Shown here: in pieces, positions 9,961 through 19,077 of the stretch
How the letters are laid out: every line of letters starts with the position of its first letter
Numbering within the stretch: the stretch's first letter is position 1
Virus record (IMG/VR): IMGVR_UViG_3300009108_000002
Location: 1-64,000 of that record
Reading direction: 5' to 3' (one strand)
Origin: a virus
Length of the DNA stretch: 64,000 bases
Position numbers and translations under genes: made by a program
Notes under the pieces: generated by a model
Told to the model about the DNA's origin: nothing
Databases searched by the model: none
The model's input: only the letters and a program-made list of their open reading frames with translations

Positions 9961-10277
9961 GGCCCGAACCTAGAAAGAAAGATACCCCAGAACAGCTTAA
10001 GATGGCGGAATGGGTTAGAGAAGCTGGATTTGGAAGTATTTTAGAGCAAGATTTTGAACCATATGTGGTAGATATTTATATTCCTGATTTATTATTAGGG
10101 TTAGAGATTGATGGCCCATATCATATGAAACGTAGGGATGCTATTAGAGATGAATATATAAAAGATAATTATAAAATAGATATATGGAGATTTCCTTTAA
10201 AGGAAGTTAAAACATCTCTAAAAGAAGAGTTTATAAATAGATTAATTTTATATGCCCAGGAGCAAGTAGATGCCTAA
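9957..10277 (+). CDS. Vsr/DUF559-like endonuclease (PD-(D/E)XK superfamily)
   Basis: 106 residues. The core VVDIYIPDLLLGLEIDGPYH followed by RRDAIRDEYIKDN and IDIWRFPLKEV is the classic arrangement of small Vsr/DUF559 nucleases: Asp, then E-x-D-G-x-x-H, then an RD...L helix and an RF strand. It starts with TTG (TTGA overlap with the previous stop); ATG 10002 is an alternative. Probably processes branched or nicked DNA in the recombination module. Confidence 0.7.
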   Translation: MRPEPRKKDTPEQLKMAEWVREAGFGSILEQDFEPYVVDIYIPDLLLGLEIDGPYHMKRRDAIRDEYIKDNYKIDIWRFPLKEVKTSLKEEFINRLILYAQEQVDA

Positions 10278-10962
10278 ACTTAGTCAAGTAATAAAAGACA
10301 GAGAAAAACACTGGATAGAATCAGCTTTTGATACTTATGATTTAACTCAACAACGAGCATCATATAAACGGACTTCTTTCAGTCCGTCACAAGCTCATCT
10401 ATGTCCACGAGCTTTATATTATTATATGTTGGGGCAGGAGCAAGACCCTATTGCTTCTCAAAGTCTTCGTCGTATGGGCATTGGGACAGTGTTTCATGAA
10501 TTTATTGAGAAGAAGTTGATTGAAACTGGATTGATGGTGTCCTCCGAACAAGAAGTTACCTATGATGACCCGCCCATACGTGGATTTTATGATGCTATTA
10601 TTAAGCGTCCTACAGATGACAAAGAGATTTTATTAGAACTTAAAAGTATGGCGGAGCCTAAGAATCCTAAGTATGCTCAATATCTGCCTAGACATGAGCA
10701 TTTGATTCAATGGAATCTATATTCCTTAATGACTGGCTTAGATGAAGGAATTATTTTTTATATCAATAAAAATAATCAACAATATATTATCTGTGAAACA
10801 GAACGTAATGATTCTATCATTGAAACTACATTAGAGAAGTTCAGACAAGTACAAGATTATCTAGCACGTGATGAACATTTTCCATATCAACCGGAATGGA
10901 AACATGATTGGTGTAATTATAAAGCTACGTGTGAGCAAAATTATTTTATAAGAGGCATCTAA
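10270..10962 (+). CDS. Cas4/RecB-like PD-(D/E)XK exonuclease
   Basis: 230 residues. FSPSQAHLCPRALYYYMLG is the N-terminal conserved Cys-containing helix of Cas4-like nucleases. GTVFHEFIEKKL, GFYDAIIK and ILLELKSM supply the H, D and E-x-K of the active site, and QWNLYSLMTGL is motif QxxxY-like. The C terminus has H-D-W-C-N-Y-K-A-T-C, so the usual C-x2-C-x5-C iron-sulfur triad seems to read H-x2-C-x5-C. There is no cas1/cas2 nearby; it acts in phage recombination rather than in CRISPR adaptation. Confidence 0.78.
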   Translation: MPKLSQVIKDREKHWIESAFDTYDLTQQRASYKRTSFSPSQAHLCPRALYYYMLGQEQDPIASQSLRRMGIGTVFHEFIEKKLIETGLMVSSEQEVTYDDPPIRGFYDAIIKRPTDDKEILLELKSMAEPKNPKYAQYLPRHEHLIQWNLYSLMTGLDEGIIFYINKNNQQYIICETERNDSIIETTLEKFRQVQDYLARDEHFPYQPEWKHDWCNYKATCEQNYFIRGI

Positions 10963-10963
10963 A

Positions 10964-11443
10964 TTGGTAAAAGTATCTACATTTTTAAATAAAGCAGCGG
11001 AATTACATAATGTTGATATACAGTATCCGGTGCCGGAACGGCCTGAAGGCAATCATCATTACACATTTCCTATTAATGCAGACCGCCTAACTGATGTTGA
11101 AATAGATAGTTGGCTTCTATTCTTAGGAGCATGGAGAAGTTATCTGAGTTATCAGATATCTCGTTTAGATGGAGAGTATGCTGTTCTTGCTGAGGGCTAT
11201 GATTTACTTTTGTCTGCTAAGGTAGCCACGTTAGAGAAAGAATCAGAGAAACGTCTTCTTAAAGATTCGTTGAAAGGTCAAGCTCTAGCAGAAGATGATC
11301 AATTACAGCAACTCAAAGTTCGTACTATTGAGATTAATGGAGAGTTGAAGCTATTAAAAGGTCGGCTTAGTCTTTATGATTCTCAATTTGAGACTATTAG
11401 TCGTGTAATTACACGTCGTGGACAAGAACGTTTTAAGATATGA
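10964..11443 (+). CDS. Helical protein, possible recombination mediator
   Basis: 159 residues, largely helical/coiled coil (EKESEKRLLKDSLKGQALAE region). TTG start with an AGAGG Shine-Dalgarno. Size, coiled-coil content and position between a nuclease and a resolvase are compatible with a UvsY-like recombination mediator, but no diagnostic motif is visible, so the function is inference only. Confidence 0.55.
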   Translation: MVKVSTFLNKAAELHNVDIQYPVPERPEGNHHYTFPINADRLTDVEIDSWLLFLGAWRSYLSYQISRLDGEYAVLAEGYDLLLSAKVATLEKESEKRLLKDSLKGQALAEDDQLQQLKVRTIEINGELKLLKGRLSLYDSQFETISRVITRRGQERFKI

Positions 11444-11895
11444 GTATCTATGGCTTAGACATTAGCACATCGAAAATAGCTATCGCTAAACTTTCCTCGG
11501 AAGGGTTCGATGTGGTAGAATTGATCTCTAAATCAAAATCTTGGGAAACACGACTTAAAGACCTTTATCTTCAACTTCTTCCTTGGGTAGCCTCAAATGT
11601 TTCTTCTGATGATTTAGTTTGTATTGAGGATATTCCTCTCGTTCAGAATCGACAATCGTTGATTAAGTTGGTACATGTATTAGCTATGTGTCGTGTTGTA
11701 TTTATGCATCATGACATGGAAATCTTTACGGTTAATGTAAAGACTTGGAAGAAAGACGTAGTCGGCGATGGCGGAGCCGATAAGGATAAGGTAAAGGCGA
11801 TGGCTATTAAGATTTTGGGGCAAGACGTTAGTAAATTATCACAGGACTCAATAGATGCCTTGATGATAGCTAAATGGGGCCAAATACGTGTATAG
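11440..11895 (+). CDS. RuvC-like Holliday junction resolvase
   Basis: 151 residues, RNase H fold. The first acidic residue is in IYGLDIST (D7), the second in LVCIEDIPL (E63/D64), and the C-terminal pair in QDSIDALMIA (D136, D139), as in RuvC. It would resolve recombination junctions before packaging. ATGA overlap with the previous gene; last gene of the replication operon, before the terminator at 11933. Confidence 0.82.
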   Translation: MSIYGLDISTSKIAIAKLSSEGFDVVELISKSKSWETRLKDLYLQLLPWVASNVSSDDLVCIEDIPLVQNRQSLIKLVHVLAMCRVVFMHHDMEIFTVNVKTWKKDVVGDGGADKDKVKAMAIKILGQDVSKLSQDSIDALMIAKWGQIRV

Positions 11896-11932
11896 CCAAT
11901 GGAAAATTAATACAATTTAAGTATTGTTAAAC

Positions 11933-11980
11933 AAACGGCTTCTGGTTTGTATCTGAGGCACAGAAGCCGTTTTATTTTAT
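11933..11980 (+). terminator. Rho-independent terminator closing the replication operon
   Basis: AAACGGCTTCTG (11933-11944) pairs perfectly with CAGAAGCCGTTT (11961-11972) around a 16-nt loop, followed by a T-rich tract. Confidence 0.88.
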
Positions 11981-11999
11981 AATAATGGAGTAGAGTAAA

Positions 12000-14261
12000 G
12001 TGAAAGCAGCTGTATCAAATCTAACGGATAATGCACTTAAGATTTTGGAGAAGCGATATTATCTGAAGGATGAACAAGGCGTACCTATTGAAAATGCCGA
12101 AGGTATGTTTACTAGAGTAGCCCGTACTATGGCAGAAGTAGAATATAAGTATGGGGCTACAGAAGATCAAGTTAAAGAATTAGAAAGTAATTTCTTTGAC
12201 TTGATGTGGAATTTGGACTTTGTGCCTAATAGTCCTACACTCATGAATGCAGGCACAGGTCAAGGAACTATGTCAGCATGCTATGTAATGGATATTCCCG
12301 ATAGCATGGAAGATATCATGCGTGTGGCGCATGATCAGGCTATGATTGAAAAATTTGGGGGAGGCATTGGTTTTAGCCTTTCAGCATTACGTCCTAAAGG
12401 GGAAGGTATTGCTACTACCCAAGGTAAAGCATGTGGGCCTATTCATGTGCTTAAGGTGCTCTCTCAAGTTGGCACGATGATTACGCAAGGCGGAAAACGT
12501 GATGGCGCACATATGGCTATCATGGAAGTCTATCATCCTGATATTGAAGAATTTATTCATTGTAAGAATACTGAAGGACAAATAACGAACTTTAATATCT
12601 CAATAGGGGCAGATAGTAATTTCATGGAGGCGGTTAGGCAAGATAAATATATTCGTCTAGCATGGCCTCTTGATAATCAATTTTATGATGCTCCTGATGC
12701 GACAATGGATGGTCGTTTTGTAAAGGCTGCTGAGTTATATAGTGAAATTATTAAAGGTGCTTGGATGAATGGCGAACCTGGTATGGTATGGCTTGACCGT
12801 ATCAATCAGGATAACACTACTCCGATGCTTGGTCAGATAAATGCGACTAACCCGTGTGGAGAACAGCCATTACTATCAGGAGAGTCTTGTAATCTAGGTA
12901 GTATCAACGTTGGCAATTTCATTAAACATAATTATTTTGATGAAGAGCGTTTTACGAATGTTATAGCAACATGTACTCGTTTCTTGGATAACGTTGTAGA
13001 TGCTAATAGGCATCCTACTGAGTACACTACATCTATGAATCAATCTACTCGTAAGATTGGTCTAGGCATAATGGGCTTTGCTGATTTATTGGTACGTCTT
13101 AATATTCCTTATGATAGTACTGAAGCTCTAGAGTTAGCCGATAAAGTAGGTTCTATTCTTAAATCAGAAGCAGATAAGACTTCTTCGGGCATAGCACAGC
13201 ATAAAGGTAGTTTTCCTGCTTTTGACAAATCACCGCTTAATCAAATAAACGGTGGCGAGTGGGATACTATGCGTAATGCGTGGCGGTTATCTATTGCGCC
13301 TACAGGCACGATTAGTATGATTGCTAACTGTTCTAGTGGCATTGAGCCTCTGTTTGCATTGGCCTATAAGAAGCATAATATGTCAGCTGCCTTAGAGAAC
13401 TTAGAACTCTTTTATATAAATGATGATTTAAAGAATAGTTTAGGTATGTCCTATAAGGATATTGAAGAATATCTTGAAGATGGACATAGTATTGATGGTT
13501 TAATGGATCCTAAACTCCGTGAAGTTTTCACAGTTAGTGATGAAATAGGCCATGAAGATCACATAAAGATGCAAGCAGCGTTCCAGCAATATGTGGACTC
13601 AGGCATATCTAAGACCATTAATCTTCCTAATGAAGCAACTGAGCATGATATTGCTATGGCGTATAGTCAGGCGTGGGAGTCGGGGTGTAAAGGAATCACA
13701 GTATACCGACGTGGGTCTAGAGAACGAGAAGTTTTAGTATCCACGGCGAATAATACGACAGAAACTGTATCTCCTGCTCCACGAGTAAAAGCTAGAGCGA
13801 CTAAGTTAGTTGGTTCTACTACTTCAGTGAATACAGGTCATGGCAAAATGTATGTCACTGTTAACTATGATAAAGATCAAATTTATGAAGTTTTGGCACA
13901 AACTGGAAAAACAGGCAAGTGTCAGGCAGCCGATACTGAGGCAATGGGACGTTTGATATCTACGGCTATTCAATATGGAGTACCTGTAGATGTTATTACA
14001 AAACAATTGTTAGGAATTACTTGTTGTCCGGTATGGAATGACGGTAAAATGGTATTGTCACTTGCTGATGGTATAGGACAGGTGCTATCAGGCTCGGTAG
14101 GAGTGTCTATACATGCTAATGGGCATGGAGATGCTACTACATTAGAGAATTTTAGCGAAATAGTTGTAGGGGGGTCACGGTGTCCAGAGTGTGATGGACC
14201 ACTCTCTATGTCTGAAGGATGTTCTTCATGCATGGAGTGCGGGTACTCTAAATGCGGGTAG
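12000..14261 (+). CDS. nrdJ: Class II adenosylcobalamin-dependent ribonucleotide reductase
   Basis: 753 residues. Reduces ribonucleotides to deoxyribonucleotides for phage DNA synthesis. Visible are SACYV (first redox Cys), the active-site loop NPCGEQPLL with radical Cys and Glu, and ESCNLGS. The PTGTISMIANCSSGIEP segment is the phosphate-binding region. The C terminus carries a TSCPD-like domain and a Cys-rich tail (CPECDG, CSSCMECGYSKC) that delivers electrons. A single gene with no R2 subunit or activase supports class II and so a B12-supplying host environment. GTG start with GGAG 9 bp upstream. Confidence 0.93.
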   Translation: MKAAVSNLTDNALKILEKRYYLKDEQGVPIENAEGMFTRVARTMAEVEYKYGATEDQVKELESNFFDLMWNLDFVPNSPTLMNAGTGQGTMSACYVMDIPDSMEDIMRVAHDQAMIEKFGGGIGFSLSALRPKGEGIATTQGKACGPIHVLKVLSQVGTMITQGGKRDGAHMAIMEVYHPDIEEFIHCKNTEGQITNFNISIGADSNFMEAVRQDKYIRLAWPLDNQFYDAPDATMDGRFVKAAELYSEIIKGAWMNGEPGMVWLDRINQDNTTPMLGQINATNPCGEQPLLSGESCNLGSINVGNFIKHNYFDEERFTNVIATCTRFLDNVVDANRHPTEYTTSMNQSTRKIGLGIMGFADLLVRLNIPYDSTEALELADKVGSILKSEADKTSSGIAQHKGSFPAFDKSPLNQINGGEWDTMRNAWRLSIAPTGTISMIANCSSGIEPLFALAYKKHNMSAALENLELFYINDDLKNSLGMSYKDIEEYLEDGHSIDGLMDPKLREVFTVSDEIGHEDHIKMQAAFQQYVDSGISKTINLPNEATEHDIAMAYSQAWESGCKGITVYRRGSREREVLVSTANNTTETVSPAPRVKARATKLVGSTTSVNTGHGKMYVTVNYDKDQIYEVLAQTGKTGKCQAADTEAMGRLISTAIQYGVPVDVITKQLLGITCCPVWNDGKMVLSLADGIGQVLSGSVGVSIHANGHGDATTLENFSEIVVGGSRCPECDGPLSMSEGCSSCMECGYSKCG

Positions 14262-14268
14262 CGTGTCC

Positions 14269-14361
14269 ATGAATGAAAAAATTATCGCCATCGGAATGGT
14301 AATCGCAGCAGCAGCGGATGTTCTTACCGCTGCTGCTTGTTGGATTTTAGTCTTCATGTAG
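14269..14361 (+). CDS. Possible 30-residue hydrophobic microprotein
   Basis: ATG-TAG frame encoding a 30-residue peptide with one transmembrane-length stretch (IIAIGMVIAAAADVLTAAAC). It fills the gap between RNR and the kinase-like gene. Part of its sequence forms a 10-bp perfect hairpin (GCAGCAGCGG/CCGCTGCTGC), so the region may instead be a structured leader or a weak terminator. The Shine-Dalgarno is poor. Confidence 0.35.
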   Translation: MNEKIIAIGMVIAAAADVLTAAACWILVFM

Positions 14362-14371
14362 AAAATGTGAT

Positions 14372-15925
14372 ATGTCTACCGATTTAACAAAACTTTTAAC
14401 TCTTGAGACGGTATTAGAGCATCTGTTGAAAGCTACACCTGGGGAGAAACTTGAGTATCTTAGTCCTACTCAACGTCCTCCAGAAGATACACAGGTGCAT
14501 ACTACTCGTCGTGGTGCTCGTGGATATTATCCCTCTGAAGTTGGCACTACAGAAATAGATGACGCATTAGATAGACTTACTATACCGCCTGATACAGAAG
14601 AAGGTATTCGTGAAGAAGTCCGTCGCTTAGCTGAGTTGCCTGAAGAAGAACGAGAGATTGAAGTAGTTACTCCTGATAGTTCCTCTGATGATACGAGAGA
14701 TTCGGCTTGGGCAACTAGAGAGCAAGTTAATGCCCAATTTGAAAATATGTATGCGGATTTAAGGGACGCTATTGGGGAACATCAGCCATTCTTAGGAAGT
14801 TCTATTGATCCTGCGGATTTAACCTCTGAGAATTTAACTAAAGCGGGATTTACCGATGGTTCAGATGAAGGTTCAGCGACGGATTCAGGTCTGGGAATCA
14901 CTTCATATGCTAATTTTACTGTTGAAGTAGCAGGTAAAAAGTTTATATTTAAAGCTTCTCATGATAAAGGCGATAACAGGTCTGAGATGCTTGCATATAG
15001 TGTTGATAGAGCGTTGGGGTTGAATTTAGTTCCGTATGTACAACCGCATTCGATAGATCCTGAGCGGTTATTGAAAGTATTTACGGATACTCATCCTGAT
15101 CATGGGACATCTGTTGACGAATGGGGTGATCCAGGTGGGTTGGATAGAGCCGAAGTCGATAAGATAAAAGAGAATTCTTTAGGTTCTCAGGCTGCCGGAC
15201 ATTTTCAAGAGTTTTGTGAAAATTGTCTTTCTAGAGATGATTCTATTTCGGCTGTTGCTGAAATGTTAGCTAGTAAAGAGGGGCGAGAAGAATTTCTTAA
15301 ACTTATATTATTAGATGCTATTACAGGTAATCCTGATAGGCATACTGGTAATTATATGATTACAGCTGATCATAAGATTTTAGCTATTGATAATGGATTT
15401 GCGGGACGTATGGCTCATTCTTTCCCTCATGATCGAACAGCACATATCGAATTACATGAAATTTCTAGAGATGTTGGCTTAGATTTTCCTTATAGATATA
15501 GGGATCATTTGGATGAGCTTCTTACGGACGAAGAAAAGATACAAATTCGTACCGGATTAGAACAAGAAGCTCTAGATGTATTTGATAAATATTTTGATGA
15601 AGATACTCTCTCTGCTGCTTTAGGCGCAGTTAATTGGGAAGCAGATAATTTAGATATCGATAGGTTTAAAAATTTATATACAATCCAAGTTAATCGATTA
15701 ATGGGAGATGCTGTTAGCGGAAGAGCAGGCTATGGTTATGGTTCAACCCCATTCTCCCCTGATGGATTTGGGTGGGAAAGCTTCCCTGTTAGTTCCCAGC
15801 CTGGAGATAGGGATCGAAATAGGGATTGGAAAGGTGCAGATCCGGTAGATGATGGAGAAATGGGATGGGGTGGCGATACTCCTGCACATCTACAGGGTGG
15901 GCCAAGACAAGGAGTACGTCGTTAA
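14372..15925 (+). CDS. PI3/4-kinase-like (DRHxxN-type) kinase-fold protein 1
   Basis: 517 residues. The N terminus (1-56) has a short helix and a PPEDTQVHTTRRGARGYYP motif repeated in TopIB downstream. The kinase-like core has FIFKAS (K194, nucleotide-binding Lys), SEMLAYSVDRAL (E205), NPDRHTGN (catalytic loop D322, N327) and LAIDNG (metal Asp340). This order is that of PI3K/PI4K, HipA-like and actin-fragmin-type kinases. A GHFQEFCENC segment precedes the loop and recurs in the second kinase-like gene. The C terminus is Gly/Asp-rich and disordered. Substrate unknown. TAATG overlap with TopIB. Confidence 0.72.
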   Translation: MSTDLTKLLTLETVLEHLLKATPGEKLEYLSPTQRPPEDTQVHTTRRGARGYYPSEVGTTEIDDALDRLTIPPDTEEGIREEVRRLAELPEEEREIEVVTPDSSSDDTRDSAWATREQVNAQFENMYADLRDAIGEHQPFLGSSIDPADLTSENLTKAGFTDGSDEGSATDSGLGITSYANFTVEVAGKKFIFKASHDKGDNRSEMLAYSVDRALGLNLVPYVQPHSIDPERLLKVFTDTHPDHGTSVDEWGDPGGLDRAEVDKIKENSLGSQAAGHFQEFCENCLSRDDSISAVAEMLASKEGREEFLKLILLDAITGNPDRHTGNYMITADHKILAIDNGFAGRMAHSFPHDRTAHIELHEISRDVGLDFPYRYRDHLDELLTDEEKIQIRTGLEQEALDVFDKYFDEDTLSAALGAVNWEADNLDIDRFKNLYTIQVNRLMGDAVSGRAGYGYGSTPFSPDGFGWESFPVSSQPGDRDRNRDWKGADPVDDGEMGWGGDTPAHLQGGPRQGVRR

Positions 15926-17916
15926 TGCCTGCTGTTACTATATATAACCAAAAAGACTTAGCTTATATTGTCTTGCCTTCTCGTAAGATTCTATCTAAAG
16001 AGCCGGATGAAATCGCTCGTTCCATTTCCAAGGCAGAGAATCATATATCTTGGGTAGATAAAAGCCTACGAGAACGTCTACAAGCTAGTGGTGATGCTTT
16101 CTTTAAAGAGCATTCCAAGCAACTAGGAACAGACCTTAGCATGTCGGATGAAGAAGGCAAGATGTCTGATGGATTCTTTTTATATCAGACATATACTCGC
16201 TTTCAGAATCCCGTATTCCGTGCGTACTTTATTACGGATGAGCAAGTAGATAAATTAACTAATTCTGATATACAAAAGAGTGCGGATTTATCGAAGTTAT
16301 TAGTACTTGAGACTGCTTTAGAATATTTAGTTAAAGCAGAACGGGGAGAGCGATTAGAATACTTAGGCTCTGGTGAAAAACCTCCAGAGAATACACAAGT
16401 ACACACAACTCGTCGTGGAGCACGAGGATATTTTCCTTCTGAGATAGGCAAATTAGGTACACTAGAGCGTCCTTTAGAGCCAGAAGCTGCTCGACCTATT
16501 GAAGGTGTACAAGCTCCTGAAGACGTTGGAATGGTAAATGTTGATGAAAACGTAGATGACGATGAAGACGAGAATGAAGGGCAAGGCATTATTGGCGATA
16601 AGATTGATGCTGAATCTTTTATTGCAAAAATGAAAGAACAGGGCTTCCGTCCATTAGATGACTTAATTCAAACATTACCTAAAATTTCTGTAGACCAGAA
16701 AAAAGAATTAGTTAGACAGGCAGCCTTGGAAGGAAAAGGCCCACAAACAGATGCAACTCCTATTACTCCTAATATAGCGGTAGTTAATGAAGACGGTAAA
16801 GTGGTTAATATAACCACCGCTGACGGACAATTACAGGCCGTTCAGGAGTTTGACCCAGAGAATCCTGACCGTGGAGGCAAGCAGCACTTATTCTTTAGTA
16901 CCGATTCAGATGATAAGGTTCAAGTAGCTTGGATTGATGGTAAAGGACGACAACATGCTGGCTACAGTGTAGAGCATACTAAAGGTCAAGCTATTAAGAA
17001 ATTTGAGAAGATTAAAAAATTAGCTAAAAGTATCTCTCGTATTGAAAAGAGTTGTAAACAAGATATCCAGAATAACGGACGTAATAAAGAAGCAGCATTA
17101 GCTCTTGCTCTGATTCATAATACTTATCGTCGAGTCGGTAGTGGTGAATCTAAAGTTGTTTGGGACGGAGAAGAAGGACGACCTGGCCCTAAAAAAGATA
17201 AAGATGGCAAGTTTATACGAGAATATGTTTCTACTTTTGGAGTAACTAGCTTTCAGGCGCAGCATATAATAATTAAAGGTAAGAAAGTTTATCTTAATTT
17301 CTTAGGTAAATCCGGTAAATTAAATAATGTGGAAGTTACTGACCCATTAGTTAAGAATGAATTGATTGCTCGCCGTAAAGCAGCAGGTAAAGATAAGACA
17401 GCTACGGTGCTAAATGTTAGTCCTCCTGCGGTTAATGCTTATTTAAAGCAAGCAGCGGATGGTGATTTTAGTGTAAAGAACTTCCGTACTTATCATGCTA
17501 CTCGATTAGCAGCCGATTTAGTGTCGAAGACTAAGATACCTAAGTTAGATAGAAAGAAATTTGATGCTTTCATGAAGCGACGGGTTAATAACGGAGCTAT
17601 TACTAATGCCCAAGAGTGGAAAGAAGAAGCTTTTTTATGGGCATTAAAAGAACGTAATAAACTTAAATTAGATGTAATTGGTGAGCCTATTTCAGACCAA
17701 TTAAGTAATACTAAACAAGTTTGTGTAGCTCAATATATTGATCCTCAAGTTTTTAAAGATTGGGATATTTCATTTGATGGGGATGTAGATAAGCTATTAC
17801 GTTCTAGGTTCCCTGCAGCTGATGTTAAAGTTGCTCAGCAAAAGTTAAAGAATAAAGATAAGGCTCCGGTTAAAGCCAAAGGCAAGCGTAAACCTGTTAA
17901 GAGGAAGAAGAAATAG
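15925..17916 (+). CDS. Type IB DNA topoisomerase with N-terminal fusion domains
   Basis: 663 residues, starting at the ATG in the TAATG overlap. Residues 1-115 resemble the 97-residue protein at 30418. Residues 121-174 repeat the motif of the upstream kinase-like protein. The TopIB core (about 330-615) has HNTYRRVGSGE (Arg402/403), FLGKSGK (Lys462), KNFRTYHAT (Arg521) and VAQYIDP (nucleophile Tyr604), with Asn in place of the vaccinia His265, as in bacterial TopIB. The tail is highly basic (KGKRKPVKRKKK). It relaxes supercoils by a 3'-phosphotyrosine nick. Stand-alone bacterial TopIB is about 340 residues, so half the protein is extra. Confidence 0.85.
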   Translation: MPAVTIYNQKDLAYIVLPSRKILSKEPDEIARSISKAENHISWVDKSLRERLQASGDAFFKEHSKQLGTDLSMSDEEGKMSDGFFLYQTYTRFQNPVFRAYFITDEQVDKLTNSDIQKSADLSKLLVLETALEYLVKAERGERLEYLGSGEKPPENTQVHTTRRGARGYFPSEIGKLGTLERPLEPEAARPIEGVQAPEDVGMVNVDENVDDDEDENEGQGIIGDKIDAESFIAKMKEQGFRPLDDLIQTLPKISVDQKKELVRQAALEGKGPQTDATPITPNIAVVNEDGKVVNITTADGQLQAVQEFDPENPDRGGKQHLFFSTDSDDKVQVAWIDGKGRQHAGYSVEHTKGQAIKKFEKIKKLAKSISRIEKSCKQDIQNNGRNKEAALALALIHNTYRRVGSGESKVVWDGEEGRPGPKKDKDGKFIREYVSTFGVTSFQAQHIIIKGKKVYLNFLGKSGKLNNVEVTDPLVKNELIARRKAAGKDKTATVLNVSPPAVNAYLKQAADGDFSVKNFRTYHATRLAADLVSKTKIPKLDRKKFDAFMKRRVNNGAITNAQEWKEEAFLWALKERNKLKLDVIGEPISDQLSNTKQVCVAQYIDPQVFKDWDISFDGDVDKLLRSRFPAADVKVAQQKLKNKDKAPVKAKGKRKPVKRKKK

Positions 17917-18059
17917 TGGCTCCTACAAGCTGGAAGAAGTGTCAGAAGTGTGGACGTAAGCAGTCAAAGCGATATTTGCCTGCATTGTGTGGCCCATGTG
18001 ATGCCGATAAGCGTAGAAAAGAACGACGAGAAGCCCGAAAAGTATTGACTTCGGAATAG
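17916..18059 (+). CDS. 47-residue basic zinc-ribbon protein
   Basis: GTG start overlapping the TopIB stop (TAGTG). Cysteines CQKC and CGPC, 13 residues apart, are followed by a very basic tail (DKRRKERREARK). Small zinc-binding nucleic-acid protein. Its 3' end contains the -35 box of the promoter at 18045. Confidence 0.65.
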   Translation: MAPTSWKKCQKCGRKQSKRYLPALCGPCDADKRRKERREARKVLTSE

Positions 18060-18074
18060 TATTTAGGGTATAAT
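18045..18074 (+). promoter_or_regulatory. Strong sigma70-like promoter before thyX operon
   Basis: TTGACT, 18 bp, TATAAT (perfect -10). It is followed by AGGAGA 7 bp before the ATG at 18095. Confidence 0.75.
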
Positions 18075-18094
18075 GCAGGGTAATAGGAGAACGT

Positions 18095-18298
18095 ATGACT
18101 CAGGACAATAAAGCTTTACAAGACCTATTTGATACAGTTCATTATTCAGAAGAATTAGTAGATACCAGTGCAGATGAAGATGAGACTGATCCTGATGACG
18201 ATGAAGACTATGTTCCTGAGCTTACGCCTGAGCAACAATTAGGTATGATGACTGATGAAGAGTTTGAGGCATTTTTAGATAGGCGACGTAGTACTTAA
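18095..18298 (+). CDS. Small acidic hypothetical protein
   Basis: 67 residues, extremely Asp/Glu-rich (DEDETDPDDDEDY), so predicted disordered or a DNA mimic. Not recognised. First gene behind the 18045 promoter with a good Shine-Dalgarno; TAATG coupled to thyX. Confidence 0.7.
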   Translation: MTQDNKALQDLFDTVHYSEELVDTSADEDETDPDDDEDYVPELTPEQQLGMMTDEEFEAFLDRRRST

Positions 18299-19077
18299 TG
18301 ATTGTAGAACCTAAGGTTTTTCTAATCGGCGAATCAACTGTGAATAAGGAAGGACTTAGTGCCTTCCTTAATCATTTGGGCGTACCAGAGTGGACTTCTA
18401 ACGCTCCTACTGATATAGAACTTTTAACTGAGGTATACGGTAGGGCATGCTATAAGTCATTTGGTACTGATTTAAACCCTAATCTCACTCGTGTTCGTAA
18501 TTCAAATGAAGCTTATATTTCTAATGTTATAGCAAAAGGGGATGGGTCTGTTTTAGAACATGGAGTAGTTAATTTCTTTTTCTGCGATGTTAGTCGTGTT
18601 TTTACGCATGAATTAGTACGTCATCGTGTAGGAACGGCTATGTCGCAAGAATCCCTACGTTTTGTACGGTTAACTGATTTAGATTGGTATGCTCCTGTGT
18701 GCATTCAAGAAAATGAGAATGCAATGCATATCTTTACTAAGACTATGGAAGGTCTTTCTAACCTTCAGAAAGATTTAGCAGAGATATATGAATTAGACGA
18801 TACTAATCAATTTGATATTAAAAAGGAAATTACTTCTGCTATGCGTCGTATAGCACCTATTGGTTTAGCCACTAATATAGGGTGGTCGTGTAATATGCGT
18901 ACTTTACGACATGTTATTGAAATGCGTACTAAACCTTGGGCAGAAGAAGAAATTCGTGTTGTTTTCTCTAAAGTGGCAGAAACAGCAATAGAACGGTGGC
19001 CTAATTTATTTGCGGATTATGAAGTAGAAATAATAGATGGTCTTCCTTCCTACAGTACATTAAATAGTAAGGTCTAA
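18298..19077 (+). CDS. thyX: Flavin-dependent thymidylate synthase
   Basis: 259 residues. Converts dUMP to dTMP using FAD and methylenetetrahydrofolate. It has the ThyX signature RHRVGTAMSQES (R98-H99-R100), preceded by SVLEHGVVNFFF, and the C-terminal NMRTLRHVIEMRTKPWAEEEIR helix region that binds substrate. Together with the RNR it secures dNTP supply. Confidence 0.93.
   Translation: MIVEPKVFLIGESTVNKEGLSAFLNHLGVPEWTSNAPTDIELLTEVYGRACYKSFGTDLNPNLTRVRNSNEAYISNVIAKGDGSVLEHGVVNFFFCDVSRVFTHELVRHRVGTAMSQESLRFVRLTDLDWYAPVCIQENENAMHIFTKTMEGLSNLQKDLAEIYELDDTNQFDIKKEITSAMRRIAPIGLATNIGWSCNMRTLRHVIEMRTKPWAEEEIRVVFSKVAETAIERWPNLFADYEVEIIDGLPSYSTLNSKV

Noticed and set aside
10270-10962. Cas4 as evidence of CRISPR adaptation
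   Set aside because: No cas1, cas2 or repeats nearby; the gene is inside a recombination operon, as for many phage Cas4-like nucleases.
11955-11999. TATAAT at 11978 as promoter of the RNR gene
   Set aside because: The start site would fall on the Shine-Dalgarno and no -35 is seen; the sequence is the T-tract of the terminator plus AT-rich DNA.
15865-15924. Upstream extension of TopIB (20 extra codons)
   Set aside because: It lies wholly within the kinase-like gene; the TAATG overlap at 15925 gives a typical coupled start.
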